Shown here: one piece after another, positions 48,841 through 57,380 of the stretch
How the letters are laid out: every line of letters begins with the position of its first letter
Numbering within the stretch: the stretch's first letter is position 1
Assembly (NCBI RefSeq): GCF_900104455.1
Contig: NZ_FNHB01000001.1
Span: 1,110,794-1,174,793 of the forward strand
Source of the DNA: Dendrosporobacter quercicolus
GTDB lineage: Bacteria > Bacillota > Negativicutes > DSM-1736 > Dendrosporobacteraceae
Direction of reading: 5' to 3'
DNA: 64,000 nt
Notes under the pieces: model-generated
What the model was told of the DNA's origin: nothing
The model's database searches: none
What the model saw: the letters and a program-made list of their open reading frames with translations, nothing else
Program-made: the position numbers and the translations under genes

Positions 48841-50541
48841 ATGGGCAATTATCAAAAAATCACCCCTAAGGCACCCGCGAACATTTCAGCGCGGCGTGCA
48901 TACCTGATTGGGGGAGGCATCGCCAGTTTATCGGCAGCGGCTTTTTTGCTTCGGGACGCTCATATGCCCGGAAAAAACATTCACATTCTGGAACTGCTGG
49001 CTGCTGCGGGAGGGTCTATGGACGGATTCGGTACGGCCGAAACCGGTTATACCGCTCGTGGCGGCCGTGAAATAGAAGAGCATTTTGAATGTTTTATGGA
49101 ACTGTTCAGTTTTATTCCGTCACTCAACAACCCAACCCGGAGCGTACTAGATGAATTCCGCGAACTGAATCTAGAAGAACCCATTGAATCCCACTGCCGG
49201 CTCGTGCACAATCAGGGGCAAAAGGCTGATTTTTCCAGTCTTGAACTTTCCCGCGGCAACGCAATGGAGCTGGCCAAGTTGCACTTGCTGACAGAGGAGA
49301 AGCTCGGGGCCACGACAATCGAACAGTATTTCAGCCCCAACTTTTTTGAAACCAATTTCTGGTTTTTCTGGGCCTCCATGTTTGCCTTTGAAAGATGGCA
49401 CAGCGTGGTCGAAGTAAAACGGTATATGGAACGATTTATGCATTTAATCGGTGGAATGAATCGGCTAATAGGCATTTTGCACACCGAATACAACCAGTAC
49501 GATTCACTGATTCTGCCTCTGATCAAATGGCTGAAAAAAAATGGTGTGAACTTCAAGTACGAGTTTGCTGTTACAGAAATTGATTTTAATGTTTCGGGCC
49601 ATGAAAAAACGGCAACAGCCATTCATTATACCCAAAACAGCAAAGCTGGGACCATTCAGGTAAAGGAAGATGATCTCGTGCTGTTTACAAACGGCTCAAT
49701 GACCCAAAATACGGAAAGAGGCGACCTCGACCAGCCCGCTGCTTTGAACTGTTCACAGATCAAGGGCTGTTTCTCGGTATGGGAGAAGATTGCCAAGAAG
49801 TCTCCCGACTTCGGACGTCCGGAAGTGTTTTGTACCGATATTGATAAAACCAAATGGCTGTCATTCACGATCACGCTCAAGGACGACAACATCGTGTTCC
49901 CTTACCTCTTGAACCTTACAGGAGATAAACCGGGTATGGGTGGACTTGTTACCATTAAGGACTCCAATTGGTTTATGAGCTGGGTTGTTCCCAAGCATCC
50001 CCATTTTATTAATCAACCGGACAACGTCAAGGTTCTCTGGGCTTATGCCCTGAATATGGATATGGAAGGAAATCACATCCGTAAATCCATTTCCCAGTGC
50101 ACTGGACGGGAAATGTTTGAAGAATTGCTTTATCACATGGGGTTAAAAGATAGAATATCCGAAATTTTGTCCCACACGGTCAACGTTATTCCAAGTATGA
50201 TGCCCTATATTACCGCGCAGTTCATGCCCCGCGTTGCCGGCGACCGGCCAGAGGTCATACCGGGGGGCAGTAAAAATTTTGGCTTTATTGGCCAGTTTTC
50301 TGAAATTCCGCACGACTGTGTCTTTACGGTAGAATATTCTGTGCGCAGTGCCATGATGGCGGTGTATGGCCTTATGGGGCTCGGCAAAGTCGTAGATCCG
50401 GTATATCCAAGCCAATATGACATACGCGTTCTGTCCAATGCGGCCAAGACTTGCCTGAACCTTGACAAGGTTTCGCTGCAGGACATTTCTCTGGGAAAGC
50501 TGCTGCAAAATACCGAGCTTGCGGCACTTCTTATGTCTTAA
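48841..50541 (+). CDS. ohyA: Oleate hydratase (myosin-cross-reactive antigen family)
   Basis: 566 residues, the usual family length. It hydrates the cis-9 double bond of oleate and related acids to 10-hydroxy fatty acids using FAD. FAD-binding motif GGGIASLSAAAFLLRDAHMP (about 24-43) continues to ILELLAAAGGSMDGFGT. The catalytic region has the GYTARGGREIEEHFECFMEL (active-site Glu) pattern. Later HLIGGMNRLIGILHTEYNQY and FIGQFSEIPHDCVFTVEYSV match the family. AGAAGG lies ten bases ahead of ATG 48841. Such enzymes detoxify unsaturated fatty acids. It is flanked by pseudogenes, suggesting an accessory location. Confidence 0.95.
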   Translation: MGNYQKITPKAPANISARRAYLIGGGIASLSAAAFLLRDAHMPGKNIHILELLAAAGGSMDGFGTAETGYTARGGREIEEHFECFMELFSFIPSLNNPTRSVLDEFRELNLEEPIESHCRLVHNQGQKADFSSLELSRGNAMELAKLHLLTEEKLGATTIEQYFSPNFFETNFWFFWASMFAFERWHSVVEVKRYMERFMHLIGGMNRLIGILHTEYNQYDSLILPLIKWLKKNGVNFKYEFAVTEIDFNVSGHEKTATAIHYTQNSKAGTIQVKEDDLVLFTNGSMTQNTERGDLDQPAALNCSQIKGCFSVWEKIAKKSPDFGRPEVFCTDIDKTKWLSFTITLKDDNIVFPYLLNLTGDKPGMGGLVTIKDSNWFMSWVVPKHPHFINQPDNVKVLWAYALNMDMEGNHIRKSISQCTGREMFEELLYHMGLKDRISEILSHTVNVIPSMMPYITAQFMPRVAGDRPEVIPGGSKNFGFIGQFSEIPHDCVFTVEYSVRSAMMAVYGLMGLGKVVDPVYPSQYDIRVLSNAAKTCLNLDKVSLQDISLGKLLQNTELAALLMS

Positions 50542-50768
50542 AAGACCCTGTTATCGGTACGACAAAAATAAAGTTCATTTTACCTGTACTTCTGGAGCTT
50601 CTTTTGCGAAGGCTTCAAAGGATTTAGCAACAAATATCTTTTAGACTTAAAACAGTCTCTTAATAGAAGCAACTGAAGCGCAAATTGTAGTTTTACGTAA
50701 AGGTTCGACTCTTAAGCGCATTGTAACTCCTGGGTAATTTTGTTAAAATAAAAACACTTCACAAGGTA

Positions 50769-50790
50769 ACTGAATCCAACTGGATTCAGT
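50769..50790. other. Perfect 9-bp hairpin
   Basis: ACTGAATCC (50769-50777) and GGATTCAGT (50782-50790) with a four-base loop. No T run follows. Probably a terminator-like or repeat element downstream of ohyA. Confidence 0.4.
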
Positions 50791-50897
50791 GTTCTAATGT
50801 GACGGGATTGCCAGCCAAATTGACCTAAAGTTGGCACAATAGCTCTGCCTTTTCCGCTGCTCTGTAAGCATGTGTGATTCCGCTATTAGGAGGACTT

Positions 50898-51350
50898 ATG
50901 AATAAAATAACCAAGCTCGCTAATATTGTAAAAACCCAGTACGGTATAGCTTGCATATCAGTGGAAGAACGTCCCGGCGGATGGTCGGCAATGGCCTATT
51001 GTATATCAGATGGTGTTGACCGATATTTTCTCAAAGTCTATGACAAGCACAGAGCCTCCACTCAAAAGCTGACAGCTATGATCGATGTATATATTCCGAT
51101 ACTATTGAGTTTAAATGAAAATGAACGGCTATCCGGAAAGCTGCCGTTTCCGTTATTTACAACAACAAAGCAGTCCAATTCGAGGATGAGGATGGTATAT
51201 ACTTACTATATCGATATATTGACGGTGAAACAGTCGGAAATAAGGTACTTACAGATCATCAGGCTGAACAGCTTGCCGAGATCATTGCAGTACTTCACAG
51301 CTTTAACCTTAACAGCTTTCCAGTGAATACAGCTAGCCTCATCGAAGTGC
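50898..51350 (+). pseudogene. Aminoglycoside-phosphotransferase-family remnant
   Basis: Frame one from ATG 50898 (AGGAGG upstream) reads NKITKLANIVKTQYGIACIS, then GGWSAMAYCISDGVDRYFLK, typical of the N-lobe of APH-type kinases. After about 51170 the homologous text moves to another frame: QFEDEDGIYLLYRYIDGETV, LTDHQAEQLAEIIAVLHSFN. It ends near 51350, where the 24-bp inverted repeat begins. The catalytic HxDxxxxN and DxD segments are missing. So it is frameshifted and truncated. Confidence 0.75.
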
Positions 51351-51376
51351 TCTCAATTTTGGGAACCAAAGAAATG

Positions 51377-51432
51377 ATAGCGGCAAAATCAAAAGGAAAG
51401 TCTACCGGCTTTCCTTTTGATTTTGCCGCTAT
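51377..51432. repeat. Perfect 24-bp inverted repeat with 8-base loop
   Basis: The arms 51377-51400 and 51409-51432 are perfectly complementary (beginning ATAGCGGCAAAATCAAAAGG and ending in the reverse complement) around TCTACCGG. It sits at the broken end of the phosphotransferase remnant and about 95 bases past the LysR stop at 51528 on the minus strand. It could be a very strong terminator, or a palindromic mobile element. Confidence 0.9.
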
Positions 51433-51527
51433 TCTTCTTGAAATTCGATTTTTGGGGGCGCTTAACATACTGAAGTGTTCTCTTTTCGCACAGTCTGACG
51501 TCCCTTCTGTCCACTCTTTTCTCCAGA

Positions 51528-52454
51528 TTACCATTTAACGTTAGCATCCATTTCCGCAATCACCTTTTTATCGCTTGTCAGAAGTGCAACAAATTGCCGA
51601 GCAGCCGTCGATAATGGGACATCACGCAAGATCACCAGACCGATTGACCGTTTGGGAATTGGTTCCCTAATCTTAACTTCGTACAGTTCCTCGCTTTGCA
51701 GTTCCTCTCTGATAAAATTCTTTACCACACAGGAAATCCCTAATCCGGTTTTAGCAAAATGAACCAGCAAATCAATTGTTCCTAATTCAAACTCAGGCTG
51801 CAATTCTAAGCCATTAGCATTCCAATACTTGTCCAGAAAAGCCCGTGAATTGCTCCCTTTTTCCAACACCATGACTGGATATTTCGTTAACTCCTGTAAA
51901 TTAATTTCACCTAAGCTCAATTTCTTGAATTTGCGGCCGGCGACAAAGCAATCCTGGATCTCTTGGGTTTCTGCAATTTTGACAGCCTCGTCCGGATCAA
52001 TCGGTAAATTAATGATACCCAGATCGATTTTACCAGACTTGAGCAAGTCAAGGATTTCAAACGTGGTCTGATTGGTCACATGGATTTGTATCTGCGGATA
52101 GCGTTCGTTAAACCTGCCAAGGTAAGGCAGCAAGTAATATTTACTTAGTGTATCTCCGGCGCCAATGCGGATTTGTCCAGTCAATAAGTGCAGCGTTTCC
52201 TGGAATTTATGTTCGGCAGTCTGTATCAAATGATACCCCTGCTCGATATACCGAAAAAATATTTCTCCTTCGGCGGTCAGTAAAACGCCTTTGGAAGTCC
52301 GGAAAAATAATTGCCCGCCAAGCTTTTGCTCCAGTAGTTTAATTGACTGGCTAACTGCAGGCTGGGAGGTAAACAATTCTTTTGCAGCCTTAGAAATGCT
52401 TCCTGTTTTTACTGTCACGTAAAAAATCCGGTAAAGCTCCAGATTAATGTTCAT
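51528..52454 (-). CDS. LysR-family transcriptional regulator
   Basis: 308 residues. Helix-turn-helix: LELYRIFYVTVKTGSISKAA followed by KELFTSQPAVSQSIKLLEQK. Effector domain starts GQIRIGAGDTLSKYYLLPYL, a CysR/CysL-like form. It is divergent from a small DMT-type transporter gene with 122 bases between them, so it probably controls that gene. ATG 52454 is consistent with family starts; the ribosome site is modest (AAGGTGTGA). Confidence 0.93.
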   Translation of the reverse strand: MNINLELYRIFYVTVKTGSISKAAKELFTSQPAVSQSIKLLEQKLGGQLFFRTSKGVLLTAEGEIFFRYIEQGYHLIQTAEHKFQETLHLLTGQIRIGAGDTLSKYYLLPYLGRFNERYPQIQIHVTNQTTFEILDLLKSGKIDLGIINLPIDPDEAVKIAETQEIQDCFVAGRKFKKLSLGEINLQELTKYPVMVLEKGSNSRAFLDKYWNANGLELQPEFELGTIDLLVHFAKTGLGISCVVKNFIREELQSEELYEVKIREPIPKRSIGLVILRDVPLSTAARQFVALLTSDKKVIAEMDANVKW

Positions 52455-52576
52455 ATAATCACACCTTATATCTATCTATATTAAATATCAATTTTTCATA
52501 TAGCATTGGAGTCATTATAATAAAAGTACAGCTAACTTACAATGACAATTTAGCTATCAAAAATGAGGTGTGAACA

Positions 52577-53029
52577 ATGAACTCTATTTATTATTTACTA
52601 CCATTCATCGCAGGAGCAGCATTAGGTGCCCAAGTAGCCATTAATGGAAAACTATTGTCAGGCCTTGCCAGTCCGCTGTTGACATCAACCGTTAGTTTTG
52701 CCATAGGTACAATCGGCCTGTCTATGGCTTACTTGATTGCCGTAAAATTGGGAATGCAAAATGTGCCCTCTATCCATCAGATTCTGCAAACAACCTGGTG
52801 GATGTGGACCGGGGGCTTATTGGGTGCATTCTATATTTTCACGACCATTATTGCTTCTCCCAAAATTGGCTTTGCTAATTTATTCAGTCTCGTAGTAGCA
52901 GGACAAATTATCTTTGCACTTATCGTTGATCATTTCGGTATTCTCGGGACGGTGCATACTGTAAATGCGGCCAGAATACTGGGCGTAGCTTTTTTAATTC
53001 TGGGTGTATACACAATACAGACACACTAA
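52577..53029 (+). CDS. DMT-superfamily transporter (DUF606/YdcZ)
   Basis: 150 residues with five hydrophobic segments: FIAGAALGAQVAINGKLLSG, LTSTVSFAIGTIGLSMAYLI, WWMWTGGLLGAFYIFTTIIA, FSLVVAGQIIFALIVDHFG and ARILGVAFLILGVYTIQ. This is a complete YdcZ/DUF606 unit, half of a usual EamA pair, probably acting as a dimer. Substrate unknown. GAGGTGTGA lies ahead of ATG 52577. It is divergent from a LysR gene. Confidence 0.9.
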   Translation: MNSIYYLLPFIAGAALGAQVAINGKLLSGLASPLLTSTVSFAIGTIGLSMAYLIAVKLGMQNVPSIHQILQTTWWMWTGGLLGAFYIFTTIIASPKIGFANLFSLVVAGQIIFALIVDHFGILGTVHTVNAARILGVAFLILGVYTIQTH

Positions 53030-53114
53030 ACTTCAGATTCTTACATTCCTAATTAACAGGCTCCTTTGGGTAGAATGCGAGGTATCAAATATTTCTAAAT
53101 TTATCCCTTTAACA

Positions 53115-53148
53115 AGAAAACACCAGGCCCGAAAGCCTGATGTTTTCT
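53115..53148. terminator. Hairpin after the DMT transporter gene
   Basis: AGAAAACACCAGGC (53115-53128) pairs with GCCTGATGTTTTCT (53135-53148) with one mismatch. The TTTT lies inside the right arm. Confidence 0.55.
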
Positions 53149-53286
53149 AACCACGTTCAGGGAACAATGCTACCTTCTTTTTATTATCGATCCAATTCAT
53201 TCTCTCACTTGTAAAGGCAAATGCGCAATCTTTCGGACTAAACTAAAAGTCAAGAAGGCACACTAATATTAACATCCACATTTTTG

Positions 53287-53520
53287 TCATCTTTTCAATC
53301 TTTGTCTAAGGAAATACATACCATATTTGCCCACATCCCTCAAGCCCAGCTTCAGCCTGGCTTCACGGGCTGTGTTTTTTTCAGCCAAATGCAACCACTC
53401 CACAATCGCTTCGGTTAGTTCATCTTGTTTCGTTTGTTCTTTCGCTTCATAGTAGAACGTTTTTTCTGCCCAACTCAGTGTAGCCGATCCAAAAGGGCTA
53501 ATCGTCCCCCGGGCAGTCTG
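53287..53520 (-). other. Open coding-like frame without start, unrecognised
   Basis: A minus-strand frame open for about 78 codons and ending at TGA 53287-53289 reads SATLSWAEKTFYYEAKEQTK, DELTEAIVEWLHLAEKNTAR and then LKLGLRDVGKYGMYFLRQRL. It overlaps the end of the MarR gene in another frame and has no credible start codon. The composition is protein-like, so it is probably a C-terminal remnant. I cannot name the family. Confidence 0.35.
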
Positions 53521-54067
53521 TAGCTTTAGTTATAGCATACTCTACCTGTGCAAAAATATCATTCTTTTTAAAGCCAGTTGTAGTTCGGATTGCGGCAGTT
53601 ATATCTGCTAAAAACCTGCTAGCAAACTCTAATTCACCTTGAGTATATGCACTAAAAATTTTTTTAAAAACTTCTTCCGCCTCCTTGTGCAAGGTTTCAT
53701 GAAGTTCAAAAACTGTTCTCCCCAGCGGCTTTAAGCGGTAGTAGATTTCTTTTTGGTTATCTGTCAGACGATACGCCTCAATCAGATTCTTCTTTATCAG
53801 TCTAGTTGCTATCTTGGAAATACCGCCTTTAGTTATATTTAGTTTTTTGGCAATAGCCGTTGTATTGAACATTTCGTTGCGTTCAATACAATCAATCACA
53901 TGACATTCCATCAAAGAAATACTTACATTACGCAGCTCATCATGTCCCTGCTCCAGTAGGATATTTCCCAAAGCGTGCTTCTCATATTCTTCCAGATCAT
54001 TAAGCTGATATATTAAGACTCCAAGCTCACTAATTAAATTCTGAATTTTTCTCTCTTTGTTTTGCAT
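53498..54067 (-). CDS. MarR-family transcriptional regulator
   Basis: About 189 residues. Helix-turn-helix: FNTTAIAKKLNITKGGISKI followed by ATRLIKKNLIEAYRLTDNQK and the wing EIYYRLKPLGRTVFELH. ATG 54067 is preferred because a TATAAT lies at 54119-54124 on this strand, placing the ATG at 54112 almost at the transcription start; GGAGAAG lies upstream of 54067. It is divergent from a cyclase-family gene. Two copies of an ATTGTTTCCAYGT motif in the shared region are likely operators. Confidence 0.88.
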   Translation of the reverse strand: MQNKERKIQNLISELGVLIYQLNDLEEYEKHALGNILLEQGHDELRNVSISLMECHVIDCIERNEMFNTTAIAKKLNITKGGISKIATRLIKKNLIEAYRLTDNQKEIYYRLKPLGRTVFELHETLHKEAEEVFKKIFSAYTQGELEFASRFLADITAAIRTTTGFKKNDIFAQVEYAITKATDCPGDD

Positions 54068-54150
54068 ACGATCAACCCAACTTCTCCATATGTCATTCTT
54101 ATTTAGAAACATTTTTATTATACAGCATGTAATTATACAAAGCCAACATA

Positions 54151-54230
54151 AATTGTTTCCATGTTAATAAAATTATTGTTGACACAGAAACCATATCGCC
54201 GTATAATAAAATTGTTTCCACGTCAACTAA
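54151..54230 (+). promoter_or_regulatory. Consensus promoter of the cyclase gene with repeated operator motifs
   Basis: TTGACA (54179-54184) and TATAAT (54202-54207) are exact with a 17-base spacer. AATTGTTTCCATGTTAA (from 54151) and AATTGTTTCCACGTCAA (from 54210) are near-identical direct repeats about 59 bases apart. One covers the start point of the plus promoter; the other lies in the minus-strand marR promoter. This predicts co-regulation by the MarR protein. Confidence 0.75.
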
Positions 54231-54254
54231 TGATATTGCAAGGAGCGATGCATA

Positions 54255-54836
54255 ATGAAAATTGATCTGTCAGTTACCGTTACCGAAGAAATTCTAAAAT
54301 TAATGTCGAGGATGACTGCTGCCGGTGAAATACCTCCTGTTGTACAGTTCGGACATATCGGCACCCACTTCGACGTTATGAACAAAGAATTCCCACTGGA
54401 GAATACCGAAAGAAGAGGGATACTATTTGATGTCAGCCACGTGAAAGAAAGAGAAATTGAAGCAGACGATATTAATATGGACGAAATCGCTGAACACGAT
54501 TTTATTATGTTTTATACCGGGTGCTTAAAAGAAAACAAGTTTGGAACTCCTGAATATATCCAAACCCGTCTCGAATTATCCGATGCGCTAATAACCGATC
54601 TTCTAAATAAAAAAGTAAGCATGATTGGTATTGACTTTCCTGGTATTCGTAAACCTGCCGAGCATCCCCGGGCTGACCAGTATTGTGCCGACCACGGAGT
54701 CTTTGTTATTGAAAATCTGGCAAACCTGGAAATATTGCATGCAGCGGCTAAAGGTCAGTCGTTTTTAGTGCATACTTATCCGGTCAATTACGAAGGACTA
54801 ACAGGGCTCCCCTGCCGGGTTGTTGCCGAAATTTAA
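54255..54836 (+). CDS. Cyclase-family metal-dependent hydrolase (kynurenine formamidase-like fold)
   Basis: 193 residues. The cyclase family motif HxGTHxD appears as GHIGTHFD (His34, His38, Asp40), which binds zinc or manganese. Further family text: ILFDVSHVKEREIEADDINM, EHDFIMFYTGCLKENK and SMIGIDFPGIRKPAEHPRAD. Members hydrolyse formamides, amides or lactones. The length is close to the family norm of about 200-220. AAGGAG precedes ATG 54255. It is divergent from and probably repressed by the MarR protein, so its substrate or a related compound may be the inducer. Confidence 0.85.
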   Translation: MKIDLSVTVTEEILKLMSRMTAAGEIPPVVQFGHIGTHFDVMNKEFPLENTERRGILFDVSHVKEREIEADDINMDEIAEHDFIMFYTGCLKENKFGTPEYIQTRLELSDALITDLLNKKVSMIGIDFPGIRKPAEHPRADQYCADHGVFVIENLANLEILHAAAKGQSFLVHTYPVNYEGLTGLPCRVVAEI

Positions 54837-54956
54837 TACTCGGTCATTTAATTTATAGACCATGCTTATCCTTTACAATCTTCTATTTCTATCAAAAAAC
54901 CCGTGAATTTCGTAGGTTGCCAAAGTAGCTTCGACTTGTGATAGCCATTCCAAGCC

Positions 54957-55823
54957 CTACAGTTTCTTTGCTGCTACGGCTATCCAGTCACTACCTGCCT
55001 TATACTCTGCGCCATCCAGGGCACTCCAAACGTATTCCATTTCAAAACCATTACTGTTCAGAACCTGAGAAATCGTTGACAAGGAGTAGTCGTGAAACCA
55101 AAGCCGGTATGTTTTAATTTCCCCATCTTCAGCTATAACGGTGTATTGATTCAGCCACGCATCATGTTCGGGATAATCAAATCCCTGCTCTAGTACTACA
55201 TGCCTATTGGGCCGCCAAAAACCGCCATCAGAAAAATGCCAATTGTTTGTAGCCCCTTCACGCATTCTTAAATTGCGGGTAGACACATCAAAAATAAATC
55301 GTCCCTCATCCTTCAATGCTCTGTGAATAATCCCGAGCAAACGATTCCGCGCCTCGTCGGAAAAGGTACATAATTCCCCATATATTTGCAGCACACAATC
55401 AAACACCCCATCATAGTCAATATCCAAAAAGCCCCTGCAAATATAATCAATACTTAACCCTAGCTCCTCAGCTTTTTTCTGCGCATAATTGATTGATCTT
55501 TGCGATATATCAATACCCGTTACGTTTATGCCATGCATGCAAAGTCTACTGCTGTACAAGCCTGGGCCGCAACCCAAATCAATCACTTTATCATCTTGCT
55601 TTATAACCGAAGTACTTACAAGGTGATTTATTGTTTTTTCGATAGACCCCGCCCTTCTGCTTGCTCCGTCAGTATTTGGGTTCAAATGAGCATCAAGCAT
55701 ACTCTTTGATATATGCGGGTCATTCCAGAATAACTGCTCGCCCGGTTCAAACAGTTGTGGTTTTCTTCCCGCATCAGCAAGACATTCAAAAATTTTTTGA
55801 AGTAACTTTTCGTTTTTCTTCAT
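54957..55823 (-). CDS. Class I SAM-dependent methyltransferase
   Basis: 288 residues. Motif I is DKVIDLGCGPGLYSSRL (about 95-110), followed by VTGIDISQRSINYAQKKAEE, a motif II-like region FDCVLQIYGELCTFSDEARN and LKDEGRFIFDVST. An N-terminal stretch of 60 residues (ISKSMLDAHLNPNTDGASRR) precedes it, a pattern of small-molecule or glycine-betaine-type methyltransferases. Substrate not determinable. AAGGAGCG precedes ATG 55823. Another methyltransferase gene lies 130 bases upstream with a hairpin between them. Confidence 0.88.
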   Translation of the reverse strand: MKKNEKLLQKIFECLADAGRKPQLFEPGEQLFWNDPHISKSMLDAHLNPNTDGASRRAGSIEKTINHLVSTSVIKQDDKVIDLGCGPGLYSSRLCMHGINVTGIDISQRSINYAQKKAEELGLSIDYICRGFLDIDYDGVFDCVLQIYGELCTFSDEARNRLLGIIHRALKDEGRFIFDVSTRNLRMREGATNNWHFSDGGFWRPNRHVVLEQGFDYPEHDAWLNQYTVIAEDGEIKTYRLWFHDYSLSTISQVLNSNGFEMEYVWSALDGAEYKAGSDWIAVAAKKL

Positions 55824-55917
55824 CGTCGCTCCTTCCCACTCTTAACTAAAAGATACCGACAATAGTTTGTTTTCTCAGCACTCAGTCGGATTATCACAGA
55901 CACAAGAGCACTCCTTT

Positions 55918-55941
55918 AGGAAGCTCCCGCTGGAGCTTCCT
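55918..55941. terminator. Perfect 10-bp hairpin between the methyltransferase genes
   Basis: AGGAAGCTCC-CGCT-GGAGCTTCCT, 12 bases after the stop of the 55954-56667 gene on the minus strand. There is no clear T run. Confidence 0.5.
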
Positions 55942-55953
55942 AATTCCGCCAAA

Positions 55954-56667
55954 TTACAACCTGCTTGCTACGATTGAAACCAAGTTAAAATATTTGCCAC
56001 CCTCGGCCTCCAGCATTTTAATGTCCTTTCGAGAGTACTCAGCATAATCATTATCACTCGAAAGCCAATCTTGCCAGGCCTCTGTAAAACATTGCAACTC
56101 TTTGCATTCTTTTATGCTGACTAAAGCAGACCGCTTCCATAAATCAGACCACCAATCGCATGAATGAAAATGCATATCATCAACCCAATACGGCAATAGT
56201 TCTGTGGGAATTCCATTGGTGAATTCCTTCTTTAACCCAGGAACCGCGACCGCTATTTGTCCTCCTTTTTTTACAAGTGGCGCAAAATGCTTTGTTAAAT
56301 AATCTTCGTCAAATCCAAAGTAGTGATAGGCGTCTACACTTACGGCAATATCAAAAAATTCCTGGGCAAACGGTAAGTTGTGCGCTTCCGCATGGATTGG
56401 TATGACTCTGTCTTCCAGCCCCATCGCTTTAATTCTCTCATAATTATCTGTCGCACTAATCCAAAGATCAGTGGCAAATACAGTTACGTCATATTCATTG
56501 GCTAAAAATATCGAAGTTAATCCTCGACCGCAACCAAGGTCAAGAACTCTCATCCCTTTTTCCAGCCTTAATGCTGCCGCTAATTCCTCGATGATTTTCA
56601 TTGAGTTTGGTCCCATCATATTTTCTTTAACAAAAGCGGCCTGATATTTATTACTTTTTATAAACAT
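55954..56667 (-). CDS. Class I SAM-dependent methyltransferase
   Basis: About 237 residues. Motif I MRVLDLGCGRGLTSIFLANE, then VTVFATDLWISATDNYERIK, and FDIAVSVDAYHYFGFDEDYL with VKKGGQIAVAVPG. The sequence around MGPNSMKIIEEL and the DLWISATDN text resemble small-molecule methyltransferases found in Firmicutes. ATG 56667 follows AGGTGG by eight bases, so I prefer it to the GTG at 56679. A terminator-type hairpin at 56708-56747 lies directly upstream in the leader. Confidence 0.88.
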   Translation of the reverse strand: MFIKSNKYQAAFVKENMMGPNSMKIIEELAAALRLEKGMRVLDLGCGRGLTSIFLANEYDVTVFATDLWISATDNYERIKAMGLEDRVIPIHAEAHNLPFAQEFFDIAVSVDAYHYFGFDEDYLTKHFAPLVKKGGQIAVAVPGLKKEFTNGIPTELLPYWVDDMHFHSCDWWSDLWKRSALVSIKECKELQCFTEAWQDWLSSDNDYAEYSRKDIKMLEAEGGKYFNLVSIVASRL

Positions 56668-56707
56668 TATGTTTACCACCTTATCATTTTTAAATTTTCA
56701 TCCCAAT

Positions 56708-56772
56708 AAAAAAATGCCGTAAACGGACGATGATCCGCCTACGGCATAGCTAACACGGGTTACATAGTAACC
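56708..56772 (-). promoter_or_regulatory. Terminator hairpin in the methyltransferase leader, possible attenuator
   Basis: On the minus strand ATGCCGTA pairs with TACGGCAT (plus 56714-56721 and 56740-56747), followed by seven T residues. It ends about 40 bases before the methyltransferase start. Just upstream lies a second hairpin, GGTTAC-TAT-GTAACC (56758-56772). No gene ends here on this strand, so it may be a conditional terminator. Confidence 0.5.
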
Positions 56773-57380
56773 GATCAAATATAGGCAATGATTCATCCTT
56801 GGGTGTGTCCTTTAATTTATGTCAACCCAAATAGTCCTTGGCAAGCCAGGACTTTAGCTGACAAATCAGGACACTAAACCATATCAAATTGGTTATCCAA
56901 GGAATCGAACAAACATCCAAAAACTCCCTTTCGGCTACTAATACCAGTATAGCCTGTGTACTAATCATTATCAAGATCTTGACGTAATAATTCACGCCTC
57001 ACCACATGCTTTCAAAGCAGGATTCAAGTAACAAAAACCTCGCCAGATGGCTACTTTCCTTTCTTTTTCGGTTTCGGCAATGGCGTGACCGGCTCAAGAA
57101 TTGCAATCACTCTCCTGCTGAGTTTTGCATTATTGATGTCCAGCACATAGTGCTCCTTTGCCCCATCATAAGGAAGTCTTGTTTTTCGGTTTTCCAACAG
57201 ACTCTCTGCTGAAAATGCTACTGTCGGCCATGATGGACTTCATCAGAAAATGATCAGGCCGCCACAGGGACTCGGTATTTTTGAATTTACAGTCGCCAAT
57301 CACAAGGCTGCCAGCTTTGACTCTATCAACGACAGTCTCGATTGCCGAACGCAAAATCCATGCCACAATCAATATCTCGC
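56773..57380. other. Region without a convincing gene
   Basis: The only frame of note is minus-strand, 57166-57441, reading LSEILIVAWILRSAIETVVD and then VKAGSLVIGDCKFKNTESLW. It overlaps the ABC gene end in another frame, has no ribosome site and matches nothing I recognise. The rest is AT-rich with short repeats of GTCCT. Confidence 0.4.
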
